In this document: piece after piece, positions 1 through 9,299 of the stretch
Layout: the number at the start of each line of letters is the position of its first letter
Position numbering within the stretch: the stretch's first letter is position 1
Source of the DNA: Apostichopus japonicus
Taxonomy: Eukaryota > Echinodermata > Holothuroidea > Aspidochirotida > Stichopodidae
DNA length: 64,000 bases
Reading direction: 5' to 3'
Assembly: GCF_037975245.1 (NCBI RefSeq)
Contig: NC_092576.1
Location: 17,938,111-18,002,110 of the forward strand
Notes under the pieces: model-generated
The model's database searches: none
What the model was told of the DNA's origin: nothing
Seen by the model: the letters and a program-made list of their open reading frames with translations, nothing else
Program-made: the position numbers and the translations under genes

Positions 1-365
1 AGAGGGCATCACAAAGTGAAAAAAACCTACACTTATACTATACACAACCCATTTATTGCCTTCACACACCTTGACCCCCCACCCCCAAATAAAATACATA
101 ATAAAGCGCTACCCTAGAGCACCAAAAGTCAATGTTTAAGCTTTACATGTAAATAATGTCTGAAGACTTTAGAGTCCAGTGGGCTATCAGCAGACACCAC
201 TGGTAGTTATGAATCTTCAAGTTACTATAGCAATCCTTCAAACTTGTCTGTCATTGAGAGAGGGCAGCAAGCCTGTTAGGAGTGCAAAATGTCACACGAC
301 ATTTAAGGGCAGGAGGGGTCAAGGAGGGAGGGAATTGACAGTGAAGTTACCTCAAATGGTTATCT
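1..365. repeat. dispersed duplicated segment, copy 1
   Basis: This stretch is closely similar, roughly 85-90% by eye, to 1545-1860. Shared landmarks are the cacaacccatttattgcctt block, a C-rich run, and a long near-identical block around gagtccagtgggctat. A more diverged partial copy lies at 1335-1500. The copies flank exons of the minus-strand gene, so they are probably intronic repeats. I cannot assign a transposon class: no terminal repeats or coding capacity are visible. The 62-residue ORF in it is not conserved in the second copy and is not proposed as a gene. Confidence 0.7.
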
Positions 366-647
366 GATCATTCATATTCTAATATCAATTGGATATTGTT
401 AACAGTTCCAAATTGCTGGAGAAGAAAAAGATTGGACGATTTTTGATACATGAAGTCACAGATTATTGCACCATGTACCTTTCATAAGTAATGGGAAAGT
501 TCTCATCAACAGATGGGCACTACCAAGCTGAGAATTAAAGTAACCAGCTGTTTCTGATTGGTTGTGGTGAATGGGGGGGGGTGGGGGAGGGGAACTTTGA
601 TGTTGCTCTCACTTTAATTTTCATTCCTGCTTTAACAAGCAACTTAC

Positions 648-764
648 CTGTTCTTTCTCAAAGAAGCCACTTTTCTTTTCTTTATTATCTTGTCTGCATT
701 CTTCTTTCCTCTGCCTCTCCCGGGTTAACCTCGATAAATTTCTTCGTAGAGTATTTCCAGATTT
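648..764 (-). CDS. exon of unknown minus-strand gene (most 3' exon in the window)
   Basis: On the minus strand, a pyrimidine-rich acceptor ending in tccag is followed by 39 open codons and then a near-perfect donor, CAG|GTAAGT. Both ends are phase 0, matching the phase-0 end of the exon at 1122-1288. The encoded peptide is very basic and charged (SRLTRERQRKEECRQ, KEKKSGFFEKEQ) and is probably a helix or disordered linker. The other two frames contain stops. The next exon must lie beyond the left edge. The family is not recognised. Confidence 0.55.
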
Positions 765-1121
765 CTGGATACAATCCAGGAAAGGAAAAAAGAGATGTAG
801 TTGATTATCTCAACCACACAGTACAACCTCCAACTATATGTGTTAATTTGAAATTTTCTAATCTTAGCCATTCAAAATAGTGCAAGGATATATCCTTTTG
901 ACCTGCACAAGTATGCAGAAAAATAAATTAAAAAAGAAAGACAAAAGTTGTTCAGCAATCAACTTCAGCCTCCCCAATGTCCCCCCACTCCACCCCCGCC
1001 CTTCCCTCAAAGGTTACTTTCCCTTTCTACAAACTAAGTAGAAGTCTGGAAAAGTAGAAATACATCAGAAATGTCTCATAGAACGAAAGCAACAATGTGA
1101 TTCATTTGCCTATTGCTGTAC

Positions 1122-1288
1122 CTGCATTCTGGATTTTGGAAGGATTCCTTTACTAGTGGATTCCCTTTTGACCTTGGATGACCTTTCTTGCTGCATATGC
1201 CTCCAGTCTCTAGTTTTAGCATCGTCTGTGGCTTCTTCTAATAGATTCTGTATCAGAGTCACCTTCTCTTCTGGAAGATTTTCTGGAT
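1122..1288 (-). CDS. exon of unknown minus-strand gene
   Basis: The acceptor is a T-rich run ending in atgatag and the donor is CAG|GTACAG. The exon enters in phase 1 (G|AT gives Asp) and leaves in phase 0. It encodes about 55 residues beginning DPENLPEEKVTLIQNLLEE, then a charged stretch (KTRDWRHMQQERSSKVKRES) ending KSRMQ. It looks like an amphipathic helix followed by a basic linker. The phase-1 entry matches the phase-1 end of the exon at 2081-2344. No known domain is recognised. Confidence 0.6.
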
Positions 1289-1334
1289 CTATCATAAAAA
1301 AAAAACGAAGGAAAGGTTGGAAAAAAATATATGT

Positions 1335-1860
1335 ACCCTACAGATAAGTAAGAAATTGGCAACCTATTTATTGCACCCCACCACCCTTCCCCCCACCCTC
1401 ACCCAAAAAAAACCCAAAAAAAACGAAATATATAATAAAGCCGTAAACTAAATACTCGTAGTCAATGTGTAAGCTGTAAATGTAAAAAAAAAAGGGCGGA
1501 AGGGAGTCACAAATGAAAAATACATTCTCCAAGAAATGAGATATAACAGGGCATCACCATGAATTGAAATCACACCCCTACACTATACACAACCCATTTA
1601 TTGCCTTAACACACCCTGCACCCCCCACCCCCAAAGAAAAAAATATTATAAAAGAAAACTTAACTAGACACCAGAAGTCAATGTGTAAGCTTTACATGTT
1701 TAAGATTGTTTGAAGACTTTAGAGTCCAGTGGGCTATTAGCAGACACCACTGGTAGTTATGAATCTTCAAGTTACTCTAGCAGTCCTTCAAACTTGTCTG
1801 TCATTGAGAGAGGGCAGCAAGCCTGTTCGGAGTGCAAAAATGTCACACGACATATTACGG
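1335..1860. repeat. dispersed duplicated segment, copies 2 (1545-1860) and 3 (partial, 1335-1500)
   Basis: Copy 2 repeats the segment at 1-365 with substitutions and small indels in its A/C-rich part. The block from gaagactttagagtcc to gtgcaaaaatgtcacacga is almost unchanged. Copy 3 keeps only the front portion (cctatttattgcacccc to gtcaatgtgtaagctgtaa). The direct tandem arrangement within one intron suggests segmental duplication of an older repeat. The remaining intron to 2080 shows nothing else. Confidence 0.65.
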
Positions 1861-2080
1861 GAGAAGCATGAAGGCAAATGAGTGGCAAGAATTGTCTTTT
1901 GTAGATGTTGTGATGTGCGGTGAGAATATGATCATATAATTTTCACCAAAACACTTATTCTCGCATTTGATTGATATTGAAACATTTTTCATTGGCCAAC
2001 ATAGGATGGATTCTTTTTTTGGGTGCTACCATTGTTTTGCCTTCTTTCTTCTCTCACATCTCTCCTGACGAAAACCTTAC

Positions 2081-2344
2081 CTATCGATAACACATAAGAG
2101 ACACCAGATATATCTCCATCTGTATCCAGTATCCTAGCAACTTCTAACCTCTCCCTCGGACCAAGCGTGTAACTTATCGTTGCTAGTAATTCTTCAACCG
2201 TTTCTTGCTTTTCTCTCTGAGATAAATTCTTCCTGAAGGAATAAAACATATAGGATATGTTATCTTCCGATGTGAGAGCATTTATGAACTTGTTGTCTTC
2301 GCCCTCCAGTACCGATATACGACCGAGCACACGATATATCTGGG
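2081..2344 (-). CDS. exon of unknown minus-strand gene
   Basis: This is an open minus-strand frame of about 88 codons with a strong donor, ATAG|GTAAGG, at its 3' end (phase 1). Two overlapping acceptors are possible: cttag before 2344 (phase 1) or cccag before 2339 (phase 0). The phase-1 choice joins directly to the exon at 3677-3805. The peptide reads RVLGRISVLEGEDNKFINAL, then a helical stretch (NLSQREKQETVEELLATISY) and LEVARILDTDGDISGVSYVL. The composition is that of a folded alpha-helical domain. I do not recognise the family. Confidence 0.6.
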
Positions 2345-2694
2345 CTAAGCTGGTTTACACTAGTTTAGGGAAGCAATATGTCTGAATTTCCCCAATCATG
2401 TGGATATGCAAAATTTTAGTGCCAGAATTTCTGATCGGTTTGGACAAAGTTATAACTTATACATAAATAAATACATATATAGACATTTATATACAATAAA
2501 TATACAATAAATATACGATAAATATGCAATAAATACATAAATACTCGCCAAAGCTGTAACCCTTTCTTTTCGATGAACTATGGTAAACCCTCCAATTGTG
2601 TCACAACAAATATTTCCTAACCTACAAAATGTTTGTTAGCCAAGACCTGGTTTCCATATGAGTAGGACTTTTACCCTTCCATAGAAAATGAAAT

Positions 2695-2990
2695 AACTAA
2701 GGCATGGGACTCGTGATCCAAGGATTGCTGGTTCTATTCCTGCCTAGTTCATTACGTTGTGTCCTTGGGCAAGATGCTTTATCTCAATTGCCTCTCTCCA
2801 CCCAGGGGTTAAATGGGTACCTGTGAGGTAACTTGTCATTGGGTGCATTATATAACTGTTGCCGCCTGGAGGGATGGTCTCTGGGACAGGTTATCATTGA
2901 GCAGGGGAAATATAACTTGTAAGCGCTGTGATATGGTTTACTATGAATAGTGTAACTAAATGCCCAATATTGTTATTATCATAGTTATAA
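2695..2990 (+). mobile_element. tRNA-derived SINE
   Basis: The head carries a pol III B-box-like motif, GGTTCTATTCC at 2730-2740 (consensus GGTTCRANNCC). It is followed by a conserved-looking body (tgtccttgggcaagatgctt) and a TTATTATTATCAT-type simple tail. This head-body-tail order is that of tRNA-derived SINEs, whose bodies often include the 'ccttgggcaag' word. It lies in the intron between the 2081-2344 and 3677-3805 exons of the minus-strand gene. The A box is poorly conserved, so it is probably an old inactive copy. Confidence 0.65.
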
Positions 2991-3676
2991 TCTGCAGTTA
3001 ATGTCAGCATAGTAACAGAAATGAGAAGAGTTCAAGACTAGTCTCTGTAACTGACTCATGCATATTCATCTGGCATCGCTTCAAAGCTAGTAATTATCAA
3101 TCAAACTACCAACAAAGCGGGCAATGCCTACCAATTAATAGAGCATGATCAAATGGACTCATACTTAATACCAGTACTGTTAACAGTTTACATGCTAAAT
3201 TTGTCATTCACATACTTTGTGAGACTATTTCTCCCTTCAGATTAAAATCTTACATAAAATGTCCACATGAGGAACTTTAAAAAAAAGAACCTTTCCAAAG
3301 GTTGAGACTAACTGTACTGTATTGTCATGAAATATTTCACCCTGAGACGTGATACGTTAGGGCATGGAGGTAGGGATACTGCTGATATCGCATCACCACA
3401 TTTGCAAATCACTTTATCGTCACAGATAAATCATTCAAGAACACGAACACACACACGACAAAGTTTTTACTGCTCAATACCCCCCCCCCCCCCCCGGACT
3501 GGCGCAACTGTAATTGTAAAAAAAGAATCCTGTTCTGGGACAAATTATCCTACTAGGATGTGATACTGATCTTAGTTTTTCGTGAAGGAATTTTGTAAAA
3601 CAAAAGAAAACAATATTATAAGTTTTGAAGTTTTAAGTAGCCAACCGAGATAGCTCTAGGACCTACCAAGCAACAC
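2991..3676. other. intronic stretch with poly-C tract
   Basis: Apart from a run of about 17 C at 3481-3497, no exon or repeat can be supported here. The plus-strand 78-residue ORF spanning the poly-C is low-complexity chance coding. Confidence 0.5.
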
Positions 3677-3805
3677 CCTGTAGTTTACGCTTCCTTGAGG
3701 AAACATCGATAGGTAATTTTTCTTCTAAGTGATCAACGCTGGTTGCTTCTTCCCTCAGAGGATTCTGGTTTTTAGGAACCAAGTCAGGCATTAGAGGCAA
3801 ATCTT
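3677..3805 (-). CDS. exon of unknown minus-strand gene
   Basis: The acceptor cctttcacag is followed by AA GAT TTG, which joins in phase 1 to the preceding exon (G|AA gives Glu). There are 42 open codons (DLPLMPDLVPKNQNPLREE, then DHLEEKLPIDVSSRKRKLQ) before candidate donors at G|GTGTTG (phase 1, preferred) or TTG|GTAGGT (phase 2). Phase 1 agrees with the acceptor at 2344. The peptide looks like a disordered, proline- and charge-rich linker ending in a basic KRK patch. Confidence 0.5.
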
Positions 3806-4482
3806 CTGTGAAAGGTAGGCGGACAAGAAGGGGAAACGATATTATGTATACATCAGAAAGAGAGGAATAAACTGAAAGATTGGTTCACTTATCATATGAA
3901 GGAGCATTGCAAAGTCACCGAATGCAAAATCAATAGATAAAAGCAAATCATGGGCTAAGGGGGGGGGGGGGGGGGGCTAGAGTAAGGCTGAATTGATGGT
4001 GATCATTTTAAGATCTTCAGTCCAGGCCCAAAACTCAACAACTCATGCAAACAGCATCATTTTCTAAGGTAGCTTAACTAAGTGTACTTTTGTGTTTTTT
4101 GGTAAGTGAATATTCTGGCTTAAAGCTTAATCGATTGTATTATTCTGCACCTTCAGGTCAAAAGCCACATCCTTTTAATAACAAACATTTTACTTTATCA
4201 GCCTCCCAGTATGATCACATTATTGACATAGTTTCTTTCTCTCACTCAAGTCACATTGGAAAGAGAGTGTGCAACTTTATGAAAACACTACGAAAGTGCG
4301 GCGCAAACAGTGAGGGGTATGGTTATCCTCGAGACAGGGCATTGAGCATGCAAACTTAATGTTTGCAGCACACGTTTAGTGTCCCTTCCCCCCCCCACCC
4401 ACCAAAAAAAAAAAAACTGCAAAAAGAGTAGACCCTCCCCAATTCCTGAATGCACCCCTAATTACCAATATTGTACACACAC
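3806..4482. other. intron with poly-G tract and C/A-rich run
   Basis: This is the intron of the minus-strand gene. It contains a G homopolymer of about 20 at 3959-3976 and a C-rich/poly-A run at 4386-4417. The plus ORF of 89 residues at 4090 has no splice context or recognisable composition. Confidence 0.5.
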
Positions 4483-4718
4483 CGCCAAGTAGATGATGCT
4501 CCGGTAATAAGCTCATAAAAGTACTGTGCAGGTAGTCGCTGTCATCGCTACCGCAGATTATATCGGGAGACCTTGTTGGTGACTGGATCTCGTAGTACAG
4601 TCCCCCTTCTGATGAGATTGTCTCCTCGAGGGTGCAAGCCGAGTACGCTACGTCCTCGATATCGTCATCATCATCGTCTTCATCTTCTAGTAGTCCATGG
4701 AGACATCCATCCTGAAAT
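4483..4718 (-). CDS. acidic exon of unknown minus-strand gene (most 5' exon identified)
   Basis: A strong acceptor (ctctgcccgcag) opens a frame of 78 full codons, and the donor is GGCG|GTGTGT in phase 1, matching the entry phase of the 3677-3805 exon. The peptide has a very acidic tract (LLEDEDDDDDDIEDVAYSAC) and a serine/aspartate-rich part (RSPDIICGSDDSDYL) followed by LLPEHHLLG. Acidic tracts of this type are usually disordered interaction regions. The exon enters in phase 2, so an upstream coding exon should exist at higher coordinates. I could not identify it. The open frame at 5564-5390 does not have the required phase. Confidence 0.55.
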
Positions 4719-4796
4719 CTGCGGGCAGAGAGTACACAAATTACATGAAGATTCAATCCAGAATGCTTCTCTGTTGCAGATCAATTAATGTGTAAA

Positions 4797-4918
4797 AGTA
4801 AGTTGGCCTGACGTTTCGATCCTAGCAGGCTAAATGACAAGTAACAGTATTACAGAAGGGACAAAAACACGCACAGAATACAGACAGGTTAATGAGCATG
4901 GTGAACACAAACACATAA
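4797..4918 (+). repeat. dispersed repeat family (GACGTTTCGATCCTAGCA module), copy 1
   Basis: The sequence from agtaagttggcctgacgttt through gaatacagacaggttaatga matches the reverse complement of about 30575-30712. A short third piece (gttggcctgacgtttt) lies at 47770-47790. It is shared between unlinked places in both orientations, so it is an interspersed mobile-element part. The class is uncertain; it may be the tail of a retroelement. Confidence 0.65.
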
Positions 4919-6830
4919 CTGATGCAATTATTAGTCTGTATGATTTTGGCATAGGCTAGGCCCAATTTATGTTGAACATATTGTTAGGAATGTCATGATT
5001 TTAGATGAAAATAGTGCTGGGCGGCCAAGGCGGGATTCACGATTTTTAAGACTGGGTGCTGGGCGGTAATTTTTAGTGCTGGGCAAGGCCGCCTAGCATA
5101 GGCACATCCCTGTATATGTATATAAAAACAGCATACATTTGGATGAGATGACGACAAATACAGGTGTAACACACAGCCTGCACACGCTTTGTGCCAAGAG
5201 TCTTACTATGCTCCCATTGAGGTTTGTATTGCAGTACTTACTGACCTGAATGCTCTACAGTGTATGTAAATAGACTCCAGTATTTAGTCAAGTCAGACAT
5301 GAGCCTGACTTCTACACACAAATAAAAAACTCTGAAAGTGAGTCAGTGATCGCAGAATGAGCTGTCTAGTCTAGGCCAACTCACAGGCTGCGTGCAAATA
5401 TGAACTGGACCATACAGATGATGGACAATGTCTTTTGTGTGGGCTTCTGCTGTAGGTATATTTCTTTTATGCATGAACATATCTTTGTCCTGAAATTCTT
5501 GGTTCATCCACATACCGACACAGTACTGAATGTTTTTTTTTGTAGAAGGATAACAATCGATCAAAGATCATATTATATCCCAAGTAGGTGAAACAATGTT
5601 GGTGTTATTTTTCTTTTTTGACACCAATGTGTGAAAATTTGTGCAAGTCTAGAACATACAAAATCACAGAAGTTTACAGAAAAAAAAATGTGACGGTGGG
5701 ATAAAAAAACAAACAGAATATCTGTGTTTCGGCGGAAAAGCTCACATCTGCTAACCTTTTATCTTCACAAAACACTACAGAGCATTGACCACCACCTGTC
5801 ATTGGTAAACTTGTAACACATTGTGCCTTTAACATGTAACAAGAGGGCCAAAACAGTCCTGTTTTCCCACTGAGCTAGGATTCTAAACTTTGGATAGTAA
5901 AGTGAGTTTCTTTTTTCTTCCTTTTATTAAAACTATTTTGTCAGCGAATAATGAATGACAACCACACATTGCAGCATGTTGTTGTCTCACTAATTACTTG
6001 CTGATTAATTAATATTGCACCAATTCAAAGTTGGTAGCTATTGGTGAAACTACAAACAAAGCGGATGGTGCTACTTACTCTAGCGATCTTAACGCCCCAT
6101 TACTTTCAAATCGCTTACTAAACAATCCCCATTTTGCTCAGATATGGTACTTATTTTTTCGTTATCATGACGATGTATATAACCCCAAGCTTTGGCCCAT
6201 TTGCATATGAAGCATTCTAGTCTCCAATGTTTTATAGTCTTGACCAGAACAATAATGATCAAACACTGTATCTTGGTTCAAATTTTTCAATCGCTCTTAT
6301 TCTGCAACTTTGCATGGAGCCAAAATTTTGGGCAAGAAGATACAGTACATCTTCATTATTGAGTGATAATTTATTACTCCACAAGGGGGCTTTAAATCTG
6401 TATATTCCAAACGAAGACGATTAATTCATTGTGACGATAAAAATACTCTCTTGTGCGGTTAGTTGGAAACCCCATCTCACTCATGTTACCTGTATTGTCA
6501 AATACACAGCAAACTGTGTTCGCACAGAGTTCATTACAATGGTGGGTGTGATTCTGTTACAAATGCCTGCAACCTGTCACAAATTATTATTACCTTAAAT
6601 ACTTTTCTTGAATCGGTGTTACAAAATTTAACCCATAGGATGACATATATGTATATAGATAATTCTATCCTGGCTTCAAGTAAACACAAACTCCCATGTT
6701 TAGTTACTAAGTTTCTTTTGTCTGGAGCAAAAACCAATTACTTGTTGTATTAATTAATTAAATTAAATCAAGTAATTATAAAGCAGTCACTATTCACCAC
6801 TCTGGTTAAAAACTCAAAAGTGAGGGACTA
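4919..6830. other. non-coding stretch; possible hAT-type terminal fragment at 4989-5112
   Basis: On the minus strand, position 5112 begins cagggatgtgcctatgctag and runs into an internally repeated 'gctgggcgg' block. This resembles a degraded hAT-type transposon end, but no partner terminus was found. The rest is AT-rich with no supported exon. The 96-residue plus ORF at 6463 and the 65-residue ORF at 6227 lack any recognisable features. Confidence 0.35.
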
Positions 6831-6840
6831 TCACAGCCAC

Positions 6841-7427
6841 ACTTTCTGGTCATTTCGCCCAACCAGCATGGTCATTTCGCCCAACCTTGTTGGTCATTTC
6901 AACCGACTATTTTTTTACTCATATTCAGTCAGAATAATAACACTCCTTCTTCTTCACTAGTTCAATTTGATGTATTTTGATCTTGGTCAAGCATTTATCA
7001 AGTCCGCCAGGCATTATTCAAGGGTATTGTTCACAGCAGTTAGATGTAAATCTAGTTCTACATAGTGTAAATCTAATGTTATATTCAAACAAAGGGGAAT
7101 CGATCTCCATAAATACCTATCAAACCTTACCCCTAAAACACTGATACATCCTACCGACTATAACCACAACTTTATGTTTGCTTAATATTCGGTACATATC
7201 CAGTAACGTCAATAATTCCCGAATGTTTTCTTAATAAATTGACCAAACCCATAGAAGTATCCCCGTCCGTTATATTGAAGTATAATATTTAAATCAATGT
7301 TGGTAGAATAACCAGCAAGGTTGGGAGAAATGACCATACTGGTTGGGGGAAATGATCAAATGACCAACAATTTTGGAGGAAATGGTAAGGTTGGTCGGAA
7401 TAGCAGTTGGGCGAAGTGACCAGCTTC
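6841..7427. mobile_element. non-autonomous DNA transposon with 9-bp target duplication and inverted subterminal repeats
   Basis: The 9-bp word CACAGCCAC occurs immediately outside both ends (6832-6840 and 7428-7436). The left end carries tandem ggtcatttcgcccaacc units. The right end carries several inverted, more diverged units (gttgggcgaagtgacc, ggttggg.gaaatgacc). Nine-base target duplications are characteristic of Mutator-like elements, and the length of 587 bp without coding potential fits a MITE. Superfamily assignment rests only on the duplication length. Confidence 0.7.
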
Positions 7428-7436
7428 CACAGCCAC

Positions 7437-8160
7437 GAAACCCATTTTCTGCAAGTACTTAAGTTAAGGTAACTTTGGATTGATAAATGGTGAGACATTT
7501 TTTACATCAGGGTGGTAACAGAATACAGTACCTTTCATAGTATAACATATTAGAAAATTCGCCGGCCGCCAACATGCTCAATTTTTCTCCTGACGGCAAA
7601 TGTTCCACTGCTGACCAGTCACTGATGGGACACAAAAGAATGATATTGAAATAATCTAGTAATTAAATCATTTTCTTACATAAACAAGAAAAAAATATGA
7701 AGAGAAACAATGTTCATAAATTGTAAAAATGGATCTGTTTTATTTAAGCTGAAGCTAGAATCATGAATCTTTTTGCAAACCACCCTTATATGATCTATTG
7801 CCATATTGGTTGACTCGCTTCGATGCAAACCCTCAAGTGTTTTACATCTAGGCCTATGCCCTAGTTTTGCACTTTACTACATAAATCCTCAGTCTTACGT
7901 TAGGTAAGTTAACAATTTTGGGGAAGGATAAGATCTGGGCTATACCTAATGTAAAACATACTATTACTACTAGGGCTAGGCTATACCATGCATCATCTAT
8001 TTTAATGTTCAAGCTATTTGTCGGTAGTAATTATGGTACTATCCGCAGGCTATAAAAAAAAAGGTACAATTATAGACTACAGGGCCATTCATTAACTCTT
8101 CCCAGCATCCGGATGCGCGGTGTGTCTGTACATGTCCGTAAACGTATGACGCCCTCTAAA
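7437..8160. other. non-coding stretch, nothing recognised
   Basis: AT-rich sequence with several 'taggcctag'-type words. No exon, RNA gene or repeat boundary can be supported. Confidence 0.4.
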
Positions 8161-8163
8161 ATT

Positions 8164-8345
8164 CCATCACGTATTTCATTTTGACTCTGCATCTGCGCAT
8201 CCACCCCAGGAGTACTAGGAATGGACTTAAATAATTTTCGAAAGTTTCCCCATATACCATCACATATTTTATTTTGACTCCGCATCCGCGCATCCACCCC
8301 GGGAGTACTATGAATGGACTTAAATAATTTTCGAAAAGTTTCGAC
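8164..8345. repeat. two-copy 93-bp tandem repeat
   Basis: The block from ccatcacgtatttcattttg to ttaaataattttcgaaag recurs 93 bases later with a few substitutions. Because 93 is a multiple of three, the minus-strand frame stays open across both copies and gives a duplicated peptide (KLFKSI.STPGVDA). I treat that ORF as a by-product: it has no start or splice context that links it to a gene. Confidence 0.7.
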
Positions 8346-9266
8346 ATTGTAGGCTAGGCCTGATTCTAAGTTAAAAAACTTACAGTAGTTGAAGAATACG
8401 AACATAGCTGGAATTTCCAGCCAATTCACACTAGGCTAGTCCTACAACCAGAAATATTTCCACATGGCACTTAGGCTAGGCCTACTACTACTGTAGAATT
8501 TGAAATGATACTCGTTAAGCTAATTTTTAATCGATGAGCTTTGCAATAGCTTGGGCAATGTGTTATTCATCTGCAAAACAAGCAGCGACCGAAATGCCGC
8601 GGAGCTTACAGTCGTTATTCCTTATGTATTTAATAAAGACAAAGGTTTACAACAATAAAACACATTGTCATCTGTAATAATACGGCTAACGCCCAAATAA
8701 GTTAATAATGCATAGCCTAGGCCTACTGTTGGTAGGTTCACACGCTACGCGTAAGTGGCCCACGGTAGGCTAAATCAAGATAGTTACAACATGGACCTCA
8801 TGGTTGGTGACAGTTGTTGTACATGCACTGCAGGAACTGCCCTCGGGCGACAATAGTCAGACGGATATTCGGCCAGCATGGTTCTTCTGCGATCGCCTTT
8901 TCTCACGATGTAAAGTTGAAATAGCTTAGTTATTTTGTGCCCCTTTCACAGGTTACTTCGAAGTGTACTTCTAGCATTTGTAACATGTGGTAGGCCTAGG
9001 GCTGAGGGGCAACATCCGCACTGCAATCAACAACTAAAGTCTGCAACTGCCACATGTGTATACATACGTGTGAAATATATAAGTTGATCTCAATCGACAC
9101 ACGTGGATACCGCAGCAGTTTTATATGGAACGCCAACGGAACAATCTGTACAGTACTTGCATGCATTTAAATTGTCTTGCTGTTGTGATGTGTTATCTCA
9201 TCGGTCCCAAAGGGAAGATAGGGCATTGTAGTTCCTTCACTAGTTGGGCAATAATAGTATATTCCG
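8346..9266. other. probable promoter-proximal, mostly non-coding stretch
   Basis: It contains relatively CpG-rich sequence around 8580-8900 leading to the X-box pair. A minus-strand donor (CTACT|GTAAGT near 8387) follows a short frame starting with ATG, so a first exon of a minus-strand gene is possible. It could not be connected in phase to the exons at 4718 and below. Confidence 0.3.
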
Positions 9267-9295
9267 GTTGCCATAGCAACGTTTGCCATGGTAAC
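9267..9295. promoter_or_regulatory. tandem RFX X-box motifs
   Basis: GTTGCCATAGCAAC (9267-9280) is a full palindromic X-box, and GTTTGCCATGGTAAC (9281-9295) directly abuts it as a second, one-base-longer version. RFX transcription factors bind such motifs and in animals typically drive ciliary genes from promoters near the start site. The target gene is not certain. The minus-strand gene at 0.6-4.7 kb, whose 5' exons are missing, lies on the correct side. Confidence 0.6.
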
Positions 9296-9299
9296 GGTG

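Noticed and set aside
5343-5564. Minus-strand ORF with acceptor- and donor-like ends, considered as the missing upstream exon of the left gene
   Set aside because: It would leave in phase 0, whereas the exon at 4718 needs phase 2; its composition is not distinctive.
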